This document shows positions 12,140-24,634 of a DNA stretch of 64,000 bases, one piece after another. Source of the DNA: Neurospora tetraspora (taxonomy: Eukaryota; Ascomycota; Sordariomycetes; Sordariales; Sordariaceae); contig NW_026944389.1 of NCBI RefSeq assembly GCF_033439725.1, forward strand, positions 3,286,001 through 3,350,000. The letters run 5' to 3'. How positions within the stretch are numbered: the first letter of the stretch is position 1; the number at the start of each line of letters is the position of its first letter. The translations under genes were made by a program, and so were the position numbers. The notes beneath the pieces were generated by a model. The model made no database searches. It was not told the DNA's origin and saw only the letters and a program-made list of their open reading frames with translations.

Positions 12140-13013
12140 GTCGCTTGTTTGCTGATTGTAGCTCTCTACGATGCGTGTTGGCGTATATCTTTGACGTCGT
12201 GTTTTGAGTCAACGGTTGTCGTGTTCGAGGTGGCTAGAAAGCGCGGGACCATGCGGGCATTGGTCTTGTGCTGGTGACAGGAACGGTGATGGCGCAGCAA
12301 GTTGTAGTAAATGTCGGGATGTTGTTCAGAGGCGCGGAATGACGACGCTCGAGGAGAGTTGTACCAAGCCGCAGCCGTAAGGTAGCTGACCTGTCCTGGA
12401 TTCAGGTTGTACCTTGGACAGGAGCTCCAGAGGCACATAGCATGGGGCACCTGTAACTACTAACAGGCTAGCGGGGCATATCCATATGTTTCAGGGTGTT
12501 AGCTGTTAGCCCAATCAGCACAGCCAAACAGGTGTTCTTCATTCGCTTGTTAGCGCCAGCAGCAATGAAGCTGCCCGCCAAGCTGGAGCTCTTGATTACG
12601 TAAAGCTCCCCACACGTGACGAATGAGACAAGCATAAGGGTTAGGGATAGTAGGCCTGGAGATACAATTGCACCCAAACGGGTTCACCACAAACCAAACA
12701 ATACATCCACTCAACATCATTGTCAACGAATATTATCCCCGTCTATCACTATCATTTAATGTCCCACTCCATTATCGAAGTCTATTCTTTTCCTCGGCTG
12801 TTTTACGGCTTGATCCATTTCTGACGCCTGGATTCCAGAGTACAACCCGCAACACAGTATTGGACCAAGTGGCCCTACCTTCGACTTCCAGCTTCCACTA
12901 ACTGTGGTTGCTGAACGCCGGTGGGCCCTGGGATACACAACCTATTGAGGCTATTCAAACGGCTCCCTTCGCTGCTCACTTAGACTCTGGCCGCCGCCCC
13001 AGTGGTCAACAAC
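12140..13013. other. divergent promoter, vps35 / F-box gene
   Basis: About 870 bp lies between two start codons on opposite strands and should hold both promoters. No obvious conserved operator or repeat is seen. A short CCTAACCCTTA-like string near 12638-12652 is too short to be telomeric. Confidence 0.5.
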
Positions 13014-16000
13014 ATGGCCGCGCTCAACCTCGACACCTTGCCGGCCGAACTTCTCCTGGACATTGGAGAACGTCTCGATTTCAGAGACTTGGCCTCTCTG
13101 ATCCGTGTCTCCAGATCTTGTCACGATGTCTTGACTGACAAACTATACAATATCACCGGCAAGTACGAGGCTGTGCGCTGGGCCGCCGATAATGGCAGCT
13201 GTTTGGTTATGAAAACCGCGCTGTCACATTGCCACGAGGAGATAGAAAATCACAGACTCGTCAACAGGCCCATTTTTCAAGATCTCCGCCGGCCGGTCTT
13301 TGCTACTCCGCTTGCTCGCGCATCTTACCATGGTCATCTTGATCTTGTCACGTATCTCTTGGACGTTGGGGCAGAGCAGGACATATCGTCGTACCGGTTC
13401 TGCAACTGCATTGGCTTGCAAAGCATCTTCGAGGGCTTCGAGGGCCACGATTTTCCCAATGTCCCGGCATGGTATCCTCTTCACTACGCAATATGCAGGT
13501 AAGTCTCGAGCCCTTGCGGTTTGGCATGCTCCTCGTTTTGCCCGTTCTGAACAATGCTCCAAAACAGTAAGAATGAAGAGGTCGCTCTGCTCCTTATCGA
13601 CCGGGGTGCGCCCTTGGTGTTGTGTGACGGTGGTCCTCGTATTACTGCACTCCAAAGTGCCACTGCGAACGGCTGTCTAAAGGTCGTACAGCGTCTCGCG
13701 AAACGATACCGTGAGCTGAACCACGGTCCTCTGTTAACCCCCGGGCATGAGGCAGACGTAGGTCGTCCGCCAGACCCCAGGGCAACCGATGCTCGTCTCC
13801 ACACTGCGATGCACTACCTCGCGCTGTGTCCGCGTCGTGAATATGTTCGCGAAATATGTCTCTGTCTGATGGACCTTGGGGTTCCACTAGATACTCCATG
13901 GGGTAGTATGGCCATGTCGCCCCTTCTGATGGCGTGCGCATTGGGTAATTTTACGGTAGCTACCGAATTCGTGCAATTTGGAGCAAACCTTCAACGTCGA
14001 GACCCGACAGAGCAGGAACGTCAGCAACATCTCCAAGAAGGCGTATTGCCCGAACACCGACAAACAAACGCCCCATACGTGTACACTGCCTTGGGAGCCA
14101 AGTATAAACAAGCTAAGCAGGCGGGCGTTGTGTGGCGGCCAGGCGGCAAGGCACGCTGGGAAATCGAACGGCAGAACTTCATCAGAGTATTCATCCAGCA
14201 CAATGGCAAGGTTAACGAACCTGTGAGTCTAGCTGGTGACACCGCTTTGGCAAGAGCAGCCGATAGAGGGCTCGTGGCCGAGATTCGAATACTTCTCTCG
14301 GAGGGAGGCGCTGTTGTTGACAAGCCAGATGCGTTTGGAATGACACCGTTGTGCAAGGCCGCGCTGCGCGGTGGATTTGGGGCCGTTGAAGTAGGTTTAC
14401 ATCACCATTACATCTCAGTGCTCCGCTTCCTAATGAGCATGTATTAACTTGGTTCATAGGCGCTTCTGGAAGCCGGGGCGGACCCAAACCTTCCCAGTCG
14501 AATCGGTCAAATCACCGCCCTGGAGGTGATCAGTGGCATGATTGCGGTGCCAGAAATCGAGCAGATCATTATATTGCTACTACGCTACGGTACACGTGTG
14601 GGAAGATTATCACCTCGATCTCCCCATCAATATGAACGAACTCACTTGATCGGTTTGTTGAGGCGAGTTCTCGAGCGTAACAACCCTTCAGATTACTTGG
14701 CCATGTCGACAATTCTCGAAAACAGTACTGAAGCAAATATATCGCGTGGCTGTTGGCAATACGCGGCCGAGGTAGCCCTTCGTCTCGATAAGAATGGGGA
14801 CTCCAAGAAGCCAGGACACCGAAAAATGTGCTTACTCCTAGGTATCTTTGGTTCCGACGTTGGTTATGCCTTTGATGATTCCAGGCTCTGCTCGATTGTC
14901 AAGCAGCTCATCAAAACAAGCCACCCGGAGAACATGTCGTGTCTGTTCTACCTCGGAGGAAGGAATATAGAACTTCGACTGCGGGACTATTTCCCAAGCG
15001 TGGTTAGGACATCCAGCGGCGTCTTCACTCGAGAAGCGATGCTGGCCTTGGCCTTGACTCATAGTAAAAAATCAGCGTTGCCTTTGGTCTCTCAATTGCT
15101 CGCTGACAACGATATCGACGTCACTGGAAGACTTCACTGTCTCAGCACCAAACCGACGCTACTTCATCTCGCTTGTAGCAACGGCGACTGGGGATCCGCA
15201 GGCCTCCTTATCACCAGAGGTTGTTCCGCGAACGCTGTCAATGGGTGTCTTCTAACGCCCTTGGCGGAGGCTGCAGCGGGTGGTTACAAAAAACTGGTCG
15301 AAGCTCTGATGGATTGTACATCGGCCGATCCACACGAGTCATTCCGGTGTCCTTCAGAGACCACCAGATCATTGCAAGAGCAATTCGCAGTCCCAGATGA
15401 CTTTCTTCGCCCGCCTCCCGGAACCAGGATCGCCCAATTTGTCGTCCGTGAGCTTATTAAGCTTCAGGGTGCACCTTTAGGGTTTGCCGATACCGATACC
15501 AGCAATCAACACTCAATGGATCCATCTCTTCCCAAAAAGGGTGCTCGGAACCGTTACACGCCACATCTTTTTGGATTCTCTGCCCTTGAAACCGTAAGTT
15601 GCGTATATTTGCAGGTAGTCCTAACCGTCCCGGCCACTAACCTCCTGTACACTTACTTAGGCCTGTCACGAGGGACACACCGATGTCGTAAAAGCAATTC
15701 TCAAACGTCACCCCCTTGCAAGGCATCCTCATTTCCAAGTCCAAAGGGGCTTCATGCCCGTAAAGCCGTCCTTCAGTTACCTAACCGACGCCGCCATGAA
15801 CGGACACTGGGAGACGATGCACATCTTGCTCACCCACGGAGCGGACCCCAACCATGGCATCCTCCGTGGCTGTCTCGACCTGACGCCCTTCCACATCTGC
15901 GTGGAGGCGCTTGTGCACACAGTCCGGTTATACAACATCGAAGCCGAGACTCTTGCTACCGAGGCGCCCATACCCCCCGGCTCCGAGGCTCCGCCGCCAT

Positions 16001-16326
16001 TCCCACCAGATATGCACCCCCAACTACTACCCTTCGTCAAAAGGATTCAGAGAATCGTCAGTGTTATTGCGCACCTGAAGCGCAGAGGGGCAAAGGAGGA
16101 ATCAGACAATTCTGTCTTTAGAATCGTACATCAGTTGCCTGGAGAACCGTTCCCGCAAAATACGATGGATATGTTGAGACGGTTGATGAAGAGGGAGGAA
16201 CCGGGTTACATGGGAGGAAGGTTCATGGAGAGACATGAGGTGGTGGTGACGAAGAAGTTTACGTTGGATCCGGAGGGCAAGAAGATCGTGCTGGTCGATG
16301 AGGAAAAACGGCCAGTCAAAGAATGA
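13014..16326 (+). CDS. F-box and ankyrin-repeat protein
   Basis: Four exons (13014-13498, 13568-14390, 14460-15593, 15661-16326) give about 1035 residues, with all three junctions in frame. Donors are GTAAGT, GTAGGT and GTAAGT; acceptors are CAG, TAG and TAG. The N-terminus is an F-box, about residues 4-46, beginning LDTLPAELLLDI. The rest has many degenerate ankyrin repeats, recognisable from cores such as LLLIDRGAPL, ALLEAGADPN, LACSNGDWG and LLTHGADPN. The family logic is an SCF ubiquitin-ligase adaptor: the F-box binds Skp1 and the ankyrin repeats choose the substrate. That role is inference, because F-box/ankyrin proteins are numerous and often orphan in these fungi. The C-terminal about 60 residues are charged. 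The start was chosen because the F-box begins directly after the first ATG. Confidence 0.9.
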
Positions 16327-17273
16327 GGGTAACGAAAAGTCGAAGAAGAAGTAGTCATGACAATGACGGGCGGCGCACTTTGGTGCCTTGGTTGGTTTGT
16401 GTTGCATACAGTTCAATGCTGGTTTGTTTGTTAGCTTGGTACTCCTAGTATATTAGACGAGATCTATCCTGAGATGTCCCAAACCTCATAAGGACTAATT
16501 GAATGTCTAAGTACGGATCGAAAAGGCATTAATAAAATTCAATATAGCATATTGAACTTCGGAAATAGCATATTCAAGGTGAGATAACGCTTTGATCATG
16601 GAACGAAACGAATCAATTGAATGTAAAAAGGCCTAGGGAAGTTGACCTGAGGTCTCGAGTTAACAAACAAACCAGTATTGGACTGTACACCTTGTATTTG
16701 TTTTCGGATGTTTTACTCCGGATCAGCGATTTGGTCATGAAGGGGGAAGTCTTGGGAACAGCGATTGATTAACATAATACCAACTAGCGATTAACAACAT
16801 GAAGTTCTTCAATGAACTTTCTAAACTGCGATGTTTTTCTTGGTCATTTGGATGATTCTCGTTAACTTCAATGATGAGCCCTAACCCTTGCCTGTGCAGT
16901 TCAAACTTCAACCTGATAAGTTTGAGACAATGACATTGGGCTCTTTGGCCATGGAAAACCAAAGGCATCTATCTGGCATCATTGTTACTTCATTGATCAT
17001 TCGCAACGAATTATTTGGGCCAATCATTTCAAATAATTGATGTAAACTTGATGATGATGGATACTATTCAAGACGTGGTCGGTCCTAGAACAAGGGCCCA
17101 AAACAAAGTGGGTCTCCGACTGACCAACACCTTGCCAAGCTAGTTCTAGAGGTTGGACTGACCTCGGAACTTAGTTGGGCTCTACATATACAACAGCATC
17201 ATACTCGAACTTCTCTCTTCAACTCTTCTCTTTACCTTTCAGACATTTCCCTTCTATTTCACATCATTCAAAA
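16327..17273. other. intergenic with repeat arm
   Basis: Holds the 3' end of the F-box gene, the inverted-repeat arm at 16505-16680, and from about 17180 a CT-rich leader in front of the membrane-protein gene. The stretch 16700-17060 is moderately AT-rich and shows nothing else. Confidence 0.5.
16505..16680 (-). repeat. left arm of a 176-bp inverted repeat
   Basis: This segment matches the reverse complement of 19269-19446 along nearly its whole length, at roughly 80% identity by eye. Shared landmarks are GTACGGATCG, AAAGGCATTAA, GGAACGAAACG, GAGGTCTCGAG and CAAACCAGTATTG. Most differences are C-to-T or G-to-A, with the A/T base usually in this copy, as expected if this copy was mildly hit by RIP. 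The terminal repeats seen around the other copy (19201-19484) are not recognisable here, so this copy is truncated or more decayed. Confidence 0.65.
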
Positions 17274-18855
17274 ATGGGGATCAAGAAAAACAAATCCCCA
17301 TCCCCATCCCCTCCCCCCTCAGCCGGCCTAGCCCCAACAAGCACCTGGGGCAGCACCCACGGCGGAAGAGGAACCCCCCGACCAAGTCCATCCCCCGACA
17401 CCCGCCCCCGCCGCACCTCAATCATAGCCCAACTCCAAACGCGGCGTTCCTCGGGGGTCCTAGGCTTCGCCGGCAAATCCATCGCCATTTTTCTGATTCT
17501 CCTCTTTTTTTCGACTGGCGCTTATGGGGGGATGATCACCGGGTTTAGCAATGGGTTCTTTGCTGCTCTTACAAAAATCAAGACTGACCCGTCGGCCGTG
17601 GTGGGTTATGAGCCGAAGCAGGAGTTCACGGGGGTGAAGGCGGTGGATAAGGTTATGGTTACGCTGGTGACGTTTTTTGCTGCTTGGTTGGATGCTGGTG
17701 GACCGGAGCTAGGGGAGGGGACGTGGGAGGGGCCGTGGCTGGAGGGCTTGATAAAGGGAAAGGGGGGAATGAAGGGGGGAAGGACGTGGGAGGTGGATAT
17801 GCCGCTCTGGATGTCTGTGGTGCAGTTTGCGGGTGCTTGGGGGTTGGTGAGTTTGGAAGGGGGTAGGAGGGGGAATCAGGGGAGGGTGGTTGGTTGGTGA
17901 GTTGTTTTTACCTTTGCTGGTTTGGTGACTGCTGGTGATGGGGTTTTGGATGAGTTGTGTTAAAAGGGGAAGAAATGAAGAAGCGTGGATAGTGATGGCT
18001 GACGGTTCTTACAGGACTGGGTTTTGGGGCATGGGCATGCAATTAGTGTCATACACCATCGCTGGCCCGATTTACTTCATCATCTACTTGTTTACATCGC
18101 CCGTAGCAAGTAGCAACGATGTCGACGCGCTGGCCGTCGACGAGGGGGAAATGGCTCTGCTGCCGGTGTGCATCACACTGGCCTTCCTTGTTCCGGCATT
18201 CATGATGGGATTACCAAGCCCTCAGGTCATCCCGCAAGCTGAGCATCAGAACTGGATGGCTACCTGGCAGGTGTTTCCTATTCTGCAGACCAACTTGATG
18301 TTCTTCCTCAAGAGCTTGTTCGGTTCTTCCGGTGCTGGTGCGGAGGGGAACAGCAACAGAGTTACTACTGGGAGGAAACTGGCCGGCGCAAGCCCAGTGT
18401 ACAAGTTTACCATGACCCTCTGCGTGGTGGCTCAGTTGGGCTTCCTGGCCATTGCGCTGACGCCGCCCACTGCTTTACCAGCAAACTTGGCTGCCTCGTA
18501 CCCGTGGCTTTCGGCGATGTTGAAGGAGGTGAGCATTGGTTCGGCTGTCCCTAGGGCGCTGTGGGATCCGCCATCTATCGATGCGGCGAGTTTGGAGCAT
18601 ATCCGGATGGCGTGGTTAGCACCGTTGGCGAAGCACTTTTTGCAGTGGGATGTTCACAGTGGTAACTTTGCGCTGCTCACTTGGGCTGCGTACCAATATT
18701 GGGCTGCTGGAGTCGGTGGTGGAAAGCGATTCGGCAAGGCGTTGGGTTGGTTCGTGCTCGGAGGACCGGTTGCGACAGCGGCGTATCTTTTGTGGGAGAG
18801 AGATGAGGCGGTTGTTGAGAGGGAGGATGATCGGGGGAGGAGGAGAAGTCGGTAA
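17274..18855 (+). CDS. polytopic membrane protein, unknown function
   Basis: Two exons, 17274-17896 and 18015-18855, give about 487 residues. The donor is GTGAGT, the branch point CTGAC, the acceptor ACAG, and the joined codon is TGG. The N-terminal about 60 residues are Ser/Pro-rich and probably cytosolic. After that I count about seven or eight hydrophobic segments, near residues 66-82, 118-136, 178-195, 210-230, 250-272, 335-355, 425-445 and 450-470. A large middle loop contains the landmark PQVIPQAEHQNW. A short basic tail ends the protein. I recognise no transporter or enzyme signature and decline to name a function. The gene lies between two inverted copies of a repeat, which could be coincidence. 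It is codon-rich in G+C and shows no sign of decay, so it is probably functional. Confidence 0.75.
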
Positions 18856-20093
18856 ACGGTTGTTTCGTGAAGTGTTTGACGGGCTCAGGAGGTACGCAGT
18901 TTCCCGGCAATGCGCCTCCTAAACGGCAGTTGAGGTTTCACGAGACGGGAGAGTTTGACCAAAGACCCAACCCAGCGGGTCGTTGGCGAACAAGGCAATT
19001 TGTCTCCGTCGTGTATCTGTAAATGCAGTGTCACATTCCACAAAGGTTGAATAGGTTGAGACCGGGGAAGTCGGACTCGGGACGGAAACAAATGACAAAC
19101 TCCGAAATGTGGGGCCGAGCGGCACCATTGCCCCTGGCAGAGCGGGGGTCATCCTGTTGGCGTTCCCAGATTTCCCGTATCCACTACCACGGAAGGGGCG
19201 CTCGCCCGGGACAGAAAAGCTGAGACCGTTCTTGCCGATCACCCGTTAAGATTTGGCATACAGTAGTGTACAATACTGGTTTGGTTGTTAGCTCGAGACC
19301 TCTGGTCAACTTTCCTAGGCGTTTATATATCTAATTGATCCGTTTCGTTCCACAACCAAAGCGTGATCTTACCTTGCATATGTTATTTTGAAAATTTGAT
19401 ATGCCATATTGAATCTTGTTAATGCCTTTCCGATCCGTACCTAGCCATTTTGTAAAAGGTCTCAGCTTTTTTGTCCTGGACGAGGGGCGCTGGAGCCACG
19501 CTTTCCGCGAAAGGGACAAGGATCCGAAAGCAGGATTCAGGATTCGATGTCCATCTTGGCGCCTTGCCTGGGCTGTCATCTTCGTCCCACCTCTGTTCCT
19601 TCCCTTCGTCATAATTCTCAATTTCCGTCCGTTCCGGCAGAAACCACTACCTTCCATCGCAACTATCAGTCGCTCGCTTCTTGCCGAATCGTCGCTCGTT
19701 TCGATCCAGCACTTGCTTTCTTTCGATGCATTCAGTCTGACCTCGCCCGCTACTAAACTAGACCCTTGGACTGAGCACTTCCATCCGGGGCCGCTCTCCA
19801 GAGATTTTCTCGGGTTCTTCCCTGGGCCCGCGCAGCTCCACAGAAAAAGCCGGGAAGCTGACGACCATCGCCGTAACGATTAACGATAGCAGCCAAACCC
19901 GCCGATGATACACCGTAGCTGAGCCCCAGTAATGAACTGATCGTCCCGCCAATCCACCGAAGTCGATGACCGTGACATCTACACGTACTGCGTAGAGACA
20001 TTCAACACATGCGCTGGCGCAATCTAATCACCACCGTTTCCATATCCCGACAAGCGACGCCATGAATGCCAGGCCCATTGGAGAAGCACCATC
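18856..20093. other. intergenic with MITE-like element
   Basis: Contains the 3' end of the membrane-protein gene, the small repeat element at 19201-19484, and then about 600 bp of pyrimidine-rich promoter and leader of the flippase gene. No further gene is seen. Confidence 0.5.
19201..19484. mobile_element. MITE-like element with 27-bp terminal inverted repeats
   Basis: Ends 19201-19227 and 19458-19484 are inverted copies that match at about 24 of 27 positions, with the core GGTCTCAGCTTTT. The three mismatches are all transitions. The element is 284 bp and has no coding capacity. Its interior (19269-19446) reappears, inverted, at 16505-16680. This fits a non-autonomous DNA transposon family. 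I could not identify a clear target-site duplication, so the exact ends and superfamily are uncertain. Confidence 0.55.
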
Positions 20094-23000
20094 ATGAGGA
20101 GCTTAACCAGGAGCACGGCCGAGGAGGGAGGCGCCAGTGTCGACAGTGCTTCGTTGGAAAAGGGCATCAACACCTTCAGTAAAGCCGGCATTCTAGCCCC
20201 TTTGCGGAAAACTGGCACCTCGGCAACAACAGTCACCAGGACCATCAAGGCCTCGACACAACAGCTATATCGGAAATACGTCCTCGAGCTCATATTCCAA
20301 GAAAAGGAACTGCCACCTTCAAAGGACGGCCGACATGTCCCATTACGACCCCATCATGACAAACCCCTGATCGACGAACGGCGAGGGAGCGCATATATAC
20401 CAAACACGATTCGGACATCCCGCTACACCGTTTACGATTTCCTTCCGAAGCAGCTATTTTTCCAGTTCTCGCGCCTAGCCAATTTCTACTTCCTCTGCGT
20501 CGGTGTCCCCCAAACCATCCCAGGCGTCAGTACCACCGGAAACTTCACCACCATCATTCCCCTATTGTTCTTCATTTTTCTTACCGTCGTCAAGGAGGGA
20601 TACGATGACTGGAAACGCCATCGACTCGATAAGGTGGAAAATGCAAGAAGCGCGACCGTCCTCCGACCAACAGGCCATGTTGACAGCCGACAGGACTGGC
20701 GGACTGGGTTTGGGTTACGAAAAGCAAAAGAGAAGGATACATTGGCGGTGGAAGAGGTCATCCCAGACTCTGAATATCAATGGCACGCCACCCAATGGAA
20801 GGATTTGAAAGTCGGCGATGTCATCAAGCTCTCCCGCGACGAGGATGTTCCCGCAGATATCGTGCTGCTGTACGCCGACGGCGAAAATGGTATGGCCTAC
20901 ATCGAAACAATGGCCCTAGACGGAGAGACGAATCTCAAGAACAAGCAAGTGTCCAAGGCTCTGCAGCGTTGCAACACCATACAAGGCATTGCCAACTGCC
21001 AGGCCGAGTTAGTGGTGGAGGATCCCAATCCGGATCTCTATCGGTTTGACGGAAGAGTAACCGTCGATGGCGAAACGTTACCCTTGACATTGAATGAAGT
21101 GGTGTACAGGGGCTGCACGCTACGCAACACAAGATGTGCCATCGGGTTGGTCATCAACACGGGAGAAGAGTGCAAACTCCGACGAAACGCCAACCGACAC
21201 CCCAAGGCAAAGAAGCCGGCCATGGAAAAGATCTCCAACAAGATTGTAATCAGCCTTGTTGTAGTGGTTATCGCTCTCTCCGTCGGTTGCTCAATGGGCT
21301 ATTTGATCTGGAGAGATGCCTATGAGCACAAAGCATGGTATTTGAAGCATCTGGGAGTGGAGTTCGAGGATATCATTATTGGCTTTTTTATTCAGTTTAA
21401 CAACATCATCCCGTTAGCACTATACGTTAGCTTGGAGATTGTCAAACTCGGACAGATGTGGATGCTCAATTCCGACCTGGAGATGTATGACAAGGTGTCC
21501 GATACGCCGGCCAAGTGCAACACCAACACCATTCTCGAGAATCTGGGGCAGATCGGTTACGTCTTTTCGGATAAGACTGGGACTTTGACTGAGAATGTCA
21601 TGAAGTTCCGAAAGATGAGCATTGCCGGAACGACTTGGTTGCACGAGATGGACATTCTGAAGGAGCAGGAAGAACAGGGCCTCACTCAGACGAAAACGAA
21701 GGAGAAAGAGACCAAAATTATGATGGAACCGACCCCTGAATACGACAACGCGTTAACAAAGACAACGACCGTTGTGTCAGTCCGTTCACCGAACCCGCGC
21801 CGGTCATCCTCACAATGGCGGTCGACTGGTCAACCTGACCATGTCCAACCAGAGGTCACGACTGAGGACCTACTTGAGTACATAAGGTTGCGCCCAAATG
21901 CTCCTTTCTCGAGGAGGGCAGTTCAGTACATTCTTGCTATCGCCCTTTGCCATACCTGCTTGCCAGAAATAAGAGACGGGGAGATTGAGTTCCAGGCCGC
22001 TTCGCCTGATGAGCTTGCTCTTGTCAAAGCTGCTCAAGAGCTTGGGTTTCTTGTAGTTCAACGGTCGTCCCAGACAGTCACGCTCCGTATATCGCGCGGT
22101 GACGGCAGAGAGGTGGAGCGCACCTACCAAATCCTCGATGTCATTGAGTTCAGCAGCAAGCGAAAGCGCATGTCCATTATTGTGCGGTGTCCTGATGAAA
22201 GGATATGGTTGATCACCAAAGGCGCCGACTCTGTCATCCTTCCACGGCTCAGAATGGCACAGCTGGCAATTCAAAAGGCCAACGAGGTGCGCAAGAGCTT
22301 GGAGGTTGAGCATGAAATGCAACGCAGAAGTGAGGCTCGAGAACCACGCAACAGTTTTGGCGGTCGGCCAAGTCTTACAATCCGCCGCAGCATCAATCTC
22401 GCAAGACAGAACAGCATTGCTGGACCTAGCAAGCGGCCGATCACCAATCGCAGTAAGTCGTTTGAGGTGGGTAGAATGTCGTTATCCGCACCAGAAGATC
22501 GCCTCAGGCCCCATATTACTGTCCGCACAGCATCCCATGATGTGCCTTATGAAGATGCTGTACTGGCCTCAGTGCCAGACAGGTTCGCATTCCTTGACGA
22601 TCCTTCTGTGTGCGACGAAGGTGCTATCTTCACTCGGTGCTTCAAACACATTGATGATTTCGCAACCGAGGGACTTCGCACGCTTCTTTTCGCCGGTCGG
22701 TTCTTGTCCGAGTCTGAGTACAAGACATGGAAGAAGCTATACCATGATGCAGAAACGAGTCTAGTGGATCGTCAAGAACGCATCGAAGCGGCCGGTGAAG
22801 TAGTTGAGCAGACGCTAGATCTCATCGGTGCTACGGCTATTGAAGACAAACTTCAGAAGGGTGTCCCAGAGACAATCGAGCGTCTCCGACGAGCTAACAT
22901 CAAGATTTGGATGCTCACTGGCGACAAGCGCGAAACGGCCATCAACATCGCCCACTCGGCTCGACTTTGCCGTCCTACTTCCGATATTTACATCCTCGAC

Positions 23001-24634
23001 GCCGTCAAAGGAAACCTAGAAGGTCAAATCATGGACATCGTCGACGAGATGAACATCCGGGCTGAAACCATGCCTACTGCAATTCCCAACCACACCGTGG
23101 TAGTAATTGATGGCCATACCCTTGCCGCTCTTGATGAGCCGGGAGCACACGGGAACGCCAAAGAACTCTTCTACAGCCTCATCCCGACGATTGACTCAGT
23201 GATCTGCTGTCGCGCCTCCCCCGCCCAGAAAGCCTTGCTCGTCACCGCCATCCGCAACCACTCGCATCAACCGGTATCCATGACCACGACCACCAAAAAG
23301 AAGAGCTTTTTCTCCTACCTGGCCACACCCAAACGGACTCCACCCCTCACCCTTGCCATAGGCGACGGTGCTAATGACCTAGCCATGCTCTCAGCCGCCC
23401 ACGTCGGCGTAGGCATCTCGGGCCGAGAAGGTCTACAAGCCGCTCGAGTAGCCGACTATGCCGTTGCACAGTTCCGCTTCCTCTCCCGTCTCCTGTTGGT
23501 ACACGGGAGATTGAATTACGCTCGCACCGCCAAGTTTATCGTTGCCACGTTCTGGAAGGAGATGTTCTTCTATCTGCCTACCGAGCTGTACCAGCGCTAC
23601 ACCGGATACACGGGCACCAGTCTCTACGAATCATGGAGTCTGACGGTGCTGAACGTGCTTTTCACCAGTTTGTGCGTGATTGTCCCGGGAGTGTGGGAAC
23701 AGGATTTGAGCCCGGAGACTCTGATGGCCGTGCCGGAGCTGTATGTTTGGGGCCAGAGGGACGGCGGATTGAATCTGCGGAAATATCTGGGTTGGATGGT
23801 GGCGGCTGTTGCGCAGGGTGTGGTGGTCTGGTGGGTGTGTTGGGGACTCTACGGTGGGATTGCGGTGAAGGATAATGGGTTGTTTGCTGTGGGCAATTTG
23901 GTCTTTACGGTGGCCATTGTCTGGATTAACTTGAAGTTGCTGTACGTTCTTTCCCCTCCCTCCTTTCACACTTTTCTTTGAAACGCGAGACTAATCCGTT
24001 AACCAACAACAGCATAATCGACACCCACCACAAGACCGGCATAATCCTCGGCGCCTTCGGCATCACCTTCGCAGGCTGGTGGGTCTGGCAAATTTTCCTT
24101 GCCGGCGCCTACGCCCCGGGTGTCTGGCCCTACGCAGTCCGCGGTGGCTTCTTCTCCTCGTTCGGGCCCGATCCAGCCTGGTGGGTCACTCTTTTCGCCG
24201 CCGTCGGCCTCCTCACCTCTGTCGAGCTCGGCTACAAATCAATAAAGCGGAACTTGATCATCTCCGGTCTATGGAGGCTGGGATGGAGGAAATGGATGCA
24301 GTGGGAAACATGGAAGGGTCTCATCGCACTTGGGAGAGGAGGAGCCGCGAGGGGAGCAGGGCCCATGTGGGCTTGGGATGAAGCGGGTGGTGAGGGCAGG
24401 AACGTGGAGGAGTGGGATGTGGAACTTTGGCAGGCTCTGGAGAGGGAGCAAACCGTTAGGGAGGCGTTAAAGGGGATGAGTAGGGTTGGGCATGAGGGTG
24501 ATGGGCCTGAGCCTGAGGATACGTCGGAGGAAGAGGAGGATAAGGAGAAGAACAGGTTTGAGGAGAGTTCGGCAACGGACTGCGAGAGACAGGATGAGCG
24601 GGTGGTAGTGGAGAGTGTGCAGACTGCGAAATAG
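20094..24634 (+). CDS. dnf3: P4-type phospholipid flippase, Dnf3-like
   Basis: Two exons, 20094-23941 and 24013-24634, give about 1489 residues. The donor is GTACGT, a CTAA branch lies near 23992, the acceptor is ACAG, and the joined codon is CTC. P4 ATPases move phospholipids from the outer or lumenal leaflet to the cytosolic leaflet. Visible landmarks are the N-terminal FFQFSRLANFYF segment, the P4-typical PQTIPG after the first helix, DGET (about 276-279) in the actuator, an IIPLAL version of the helix-4 motif, the phosphorylated Asp493 in DKTGTLT, KGAD in the nucleotide domain and GDGAND at about 1090. The wording around the DKTGTLT site (RKMSIAGTTWLHEMD) and the large size fit the Dnf3 branch better than Drs2, Neo1 or Dnf1/2. 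The C-terminal tail is long and acidic. The class is certain; the branch is probable. Confidence 0.92.

Noticed and set aside
12630-12660. CCTAACCCTTA, a telomere-like string
   Set aside because: Less than two repeat units and in an ordinary promoter region.
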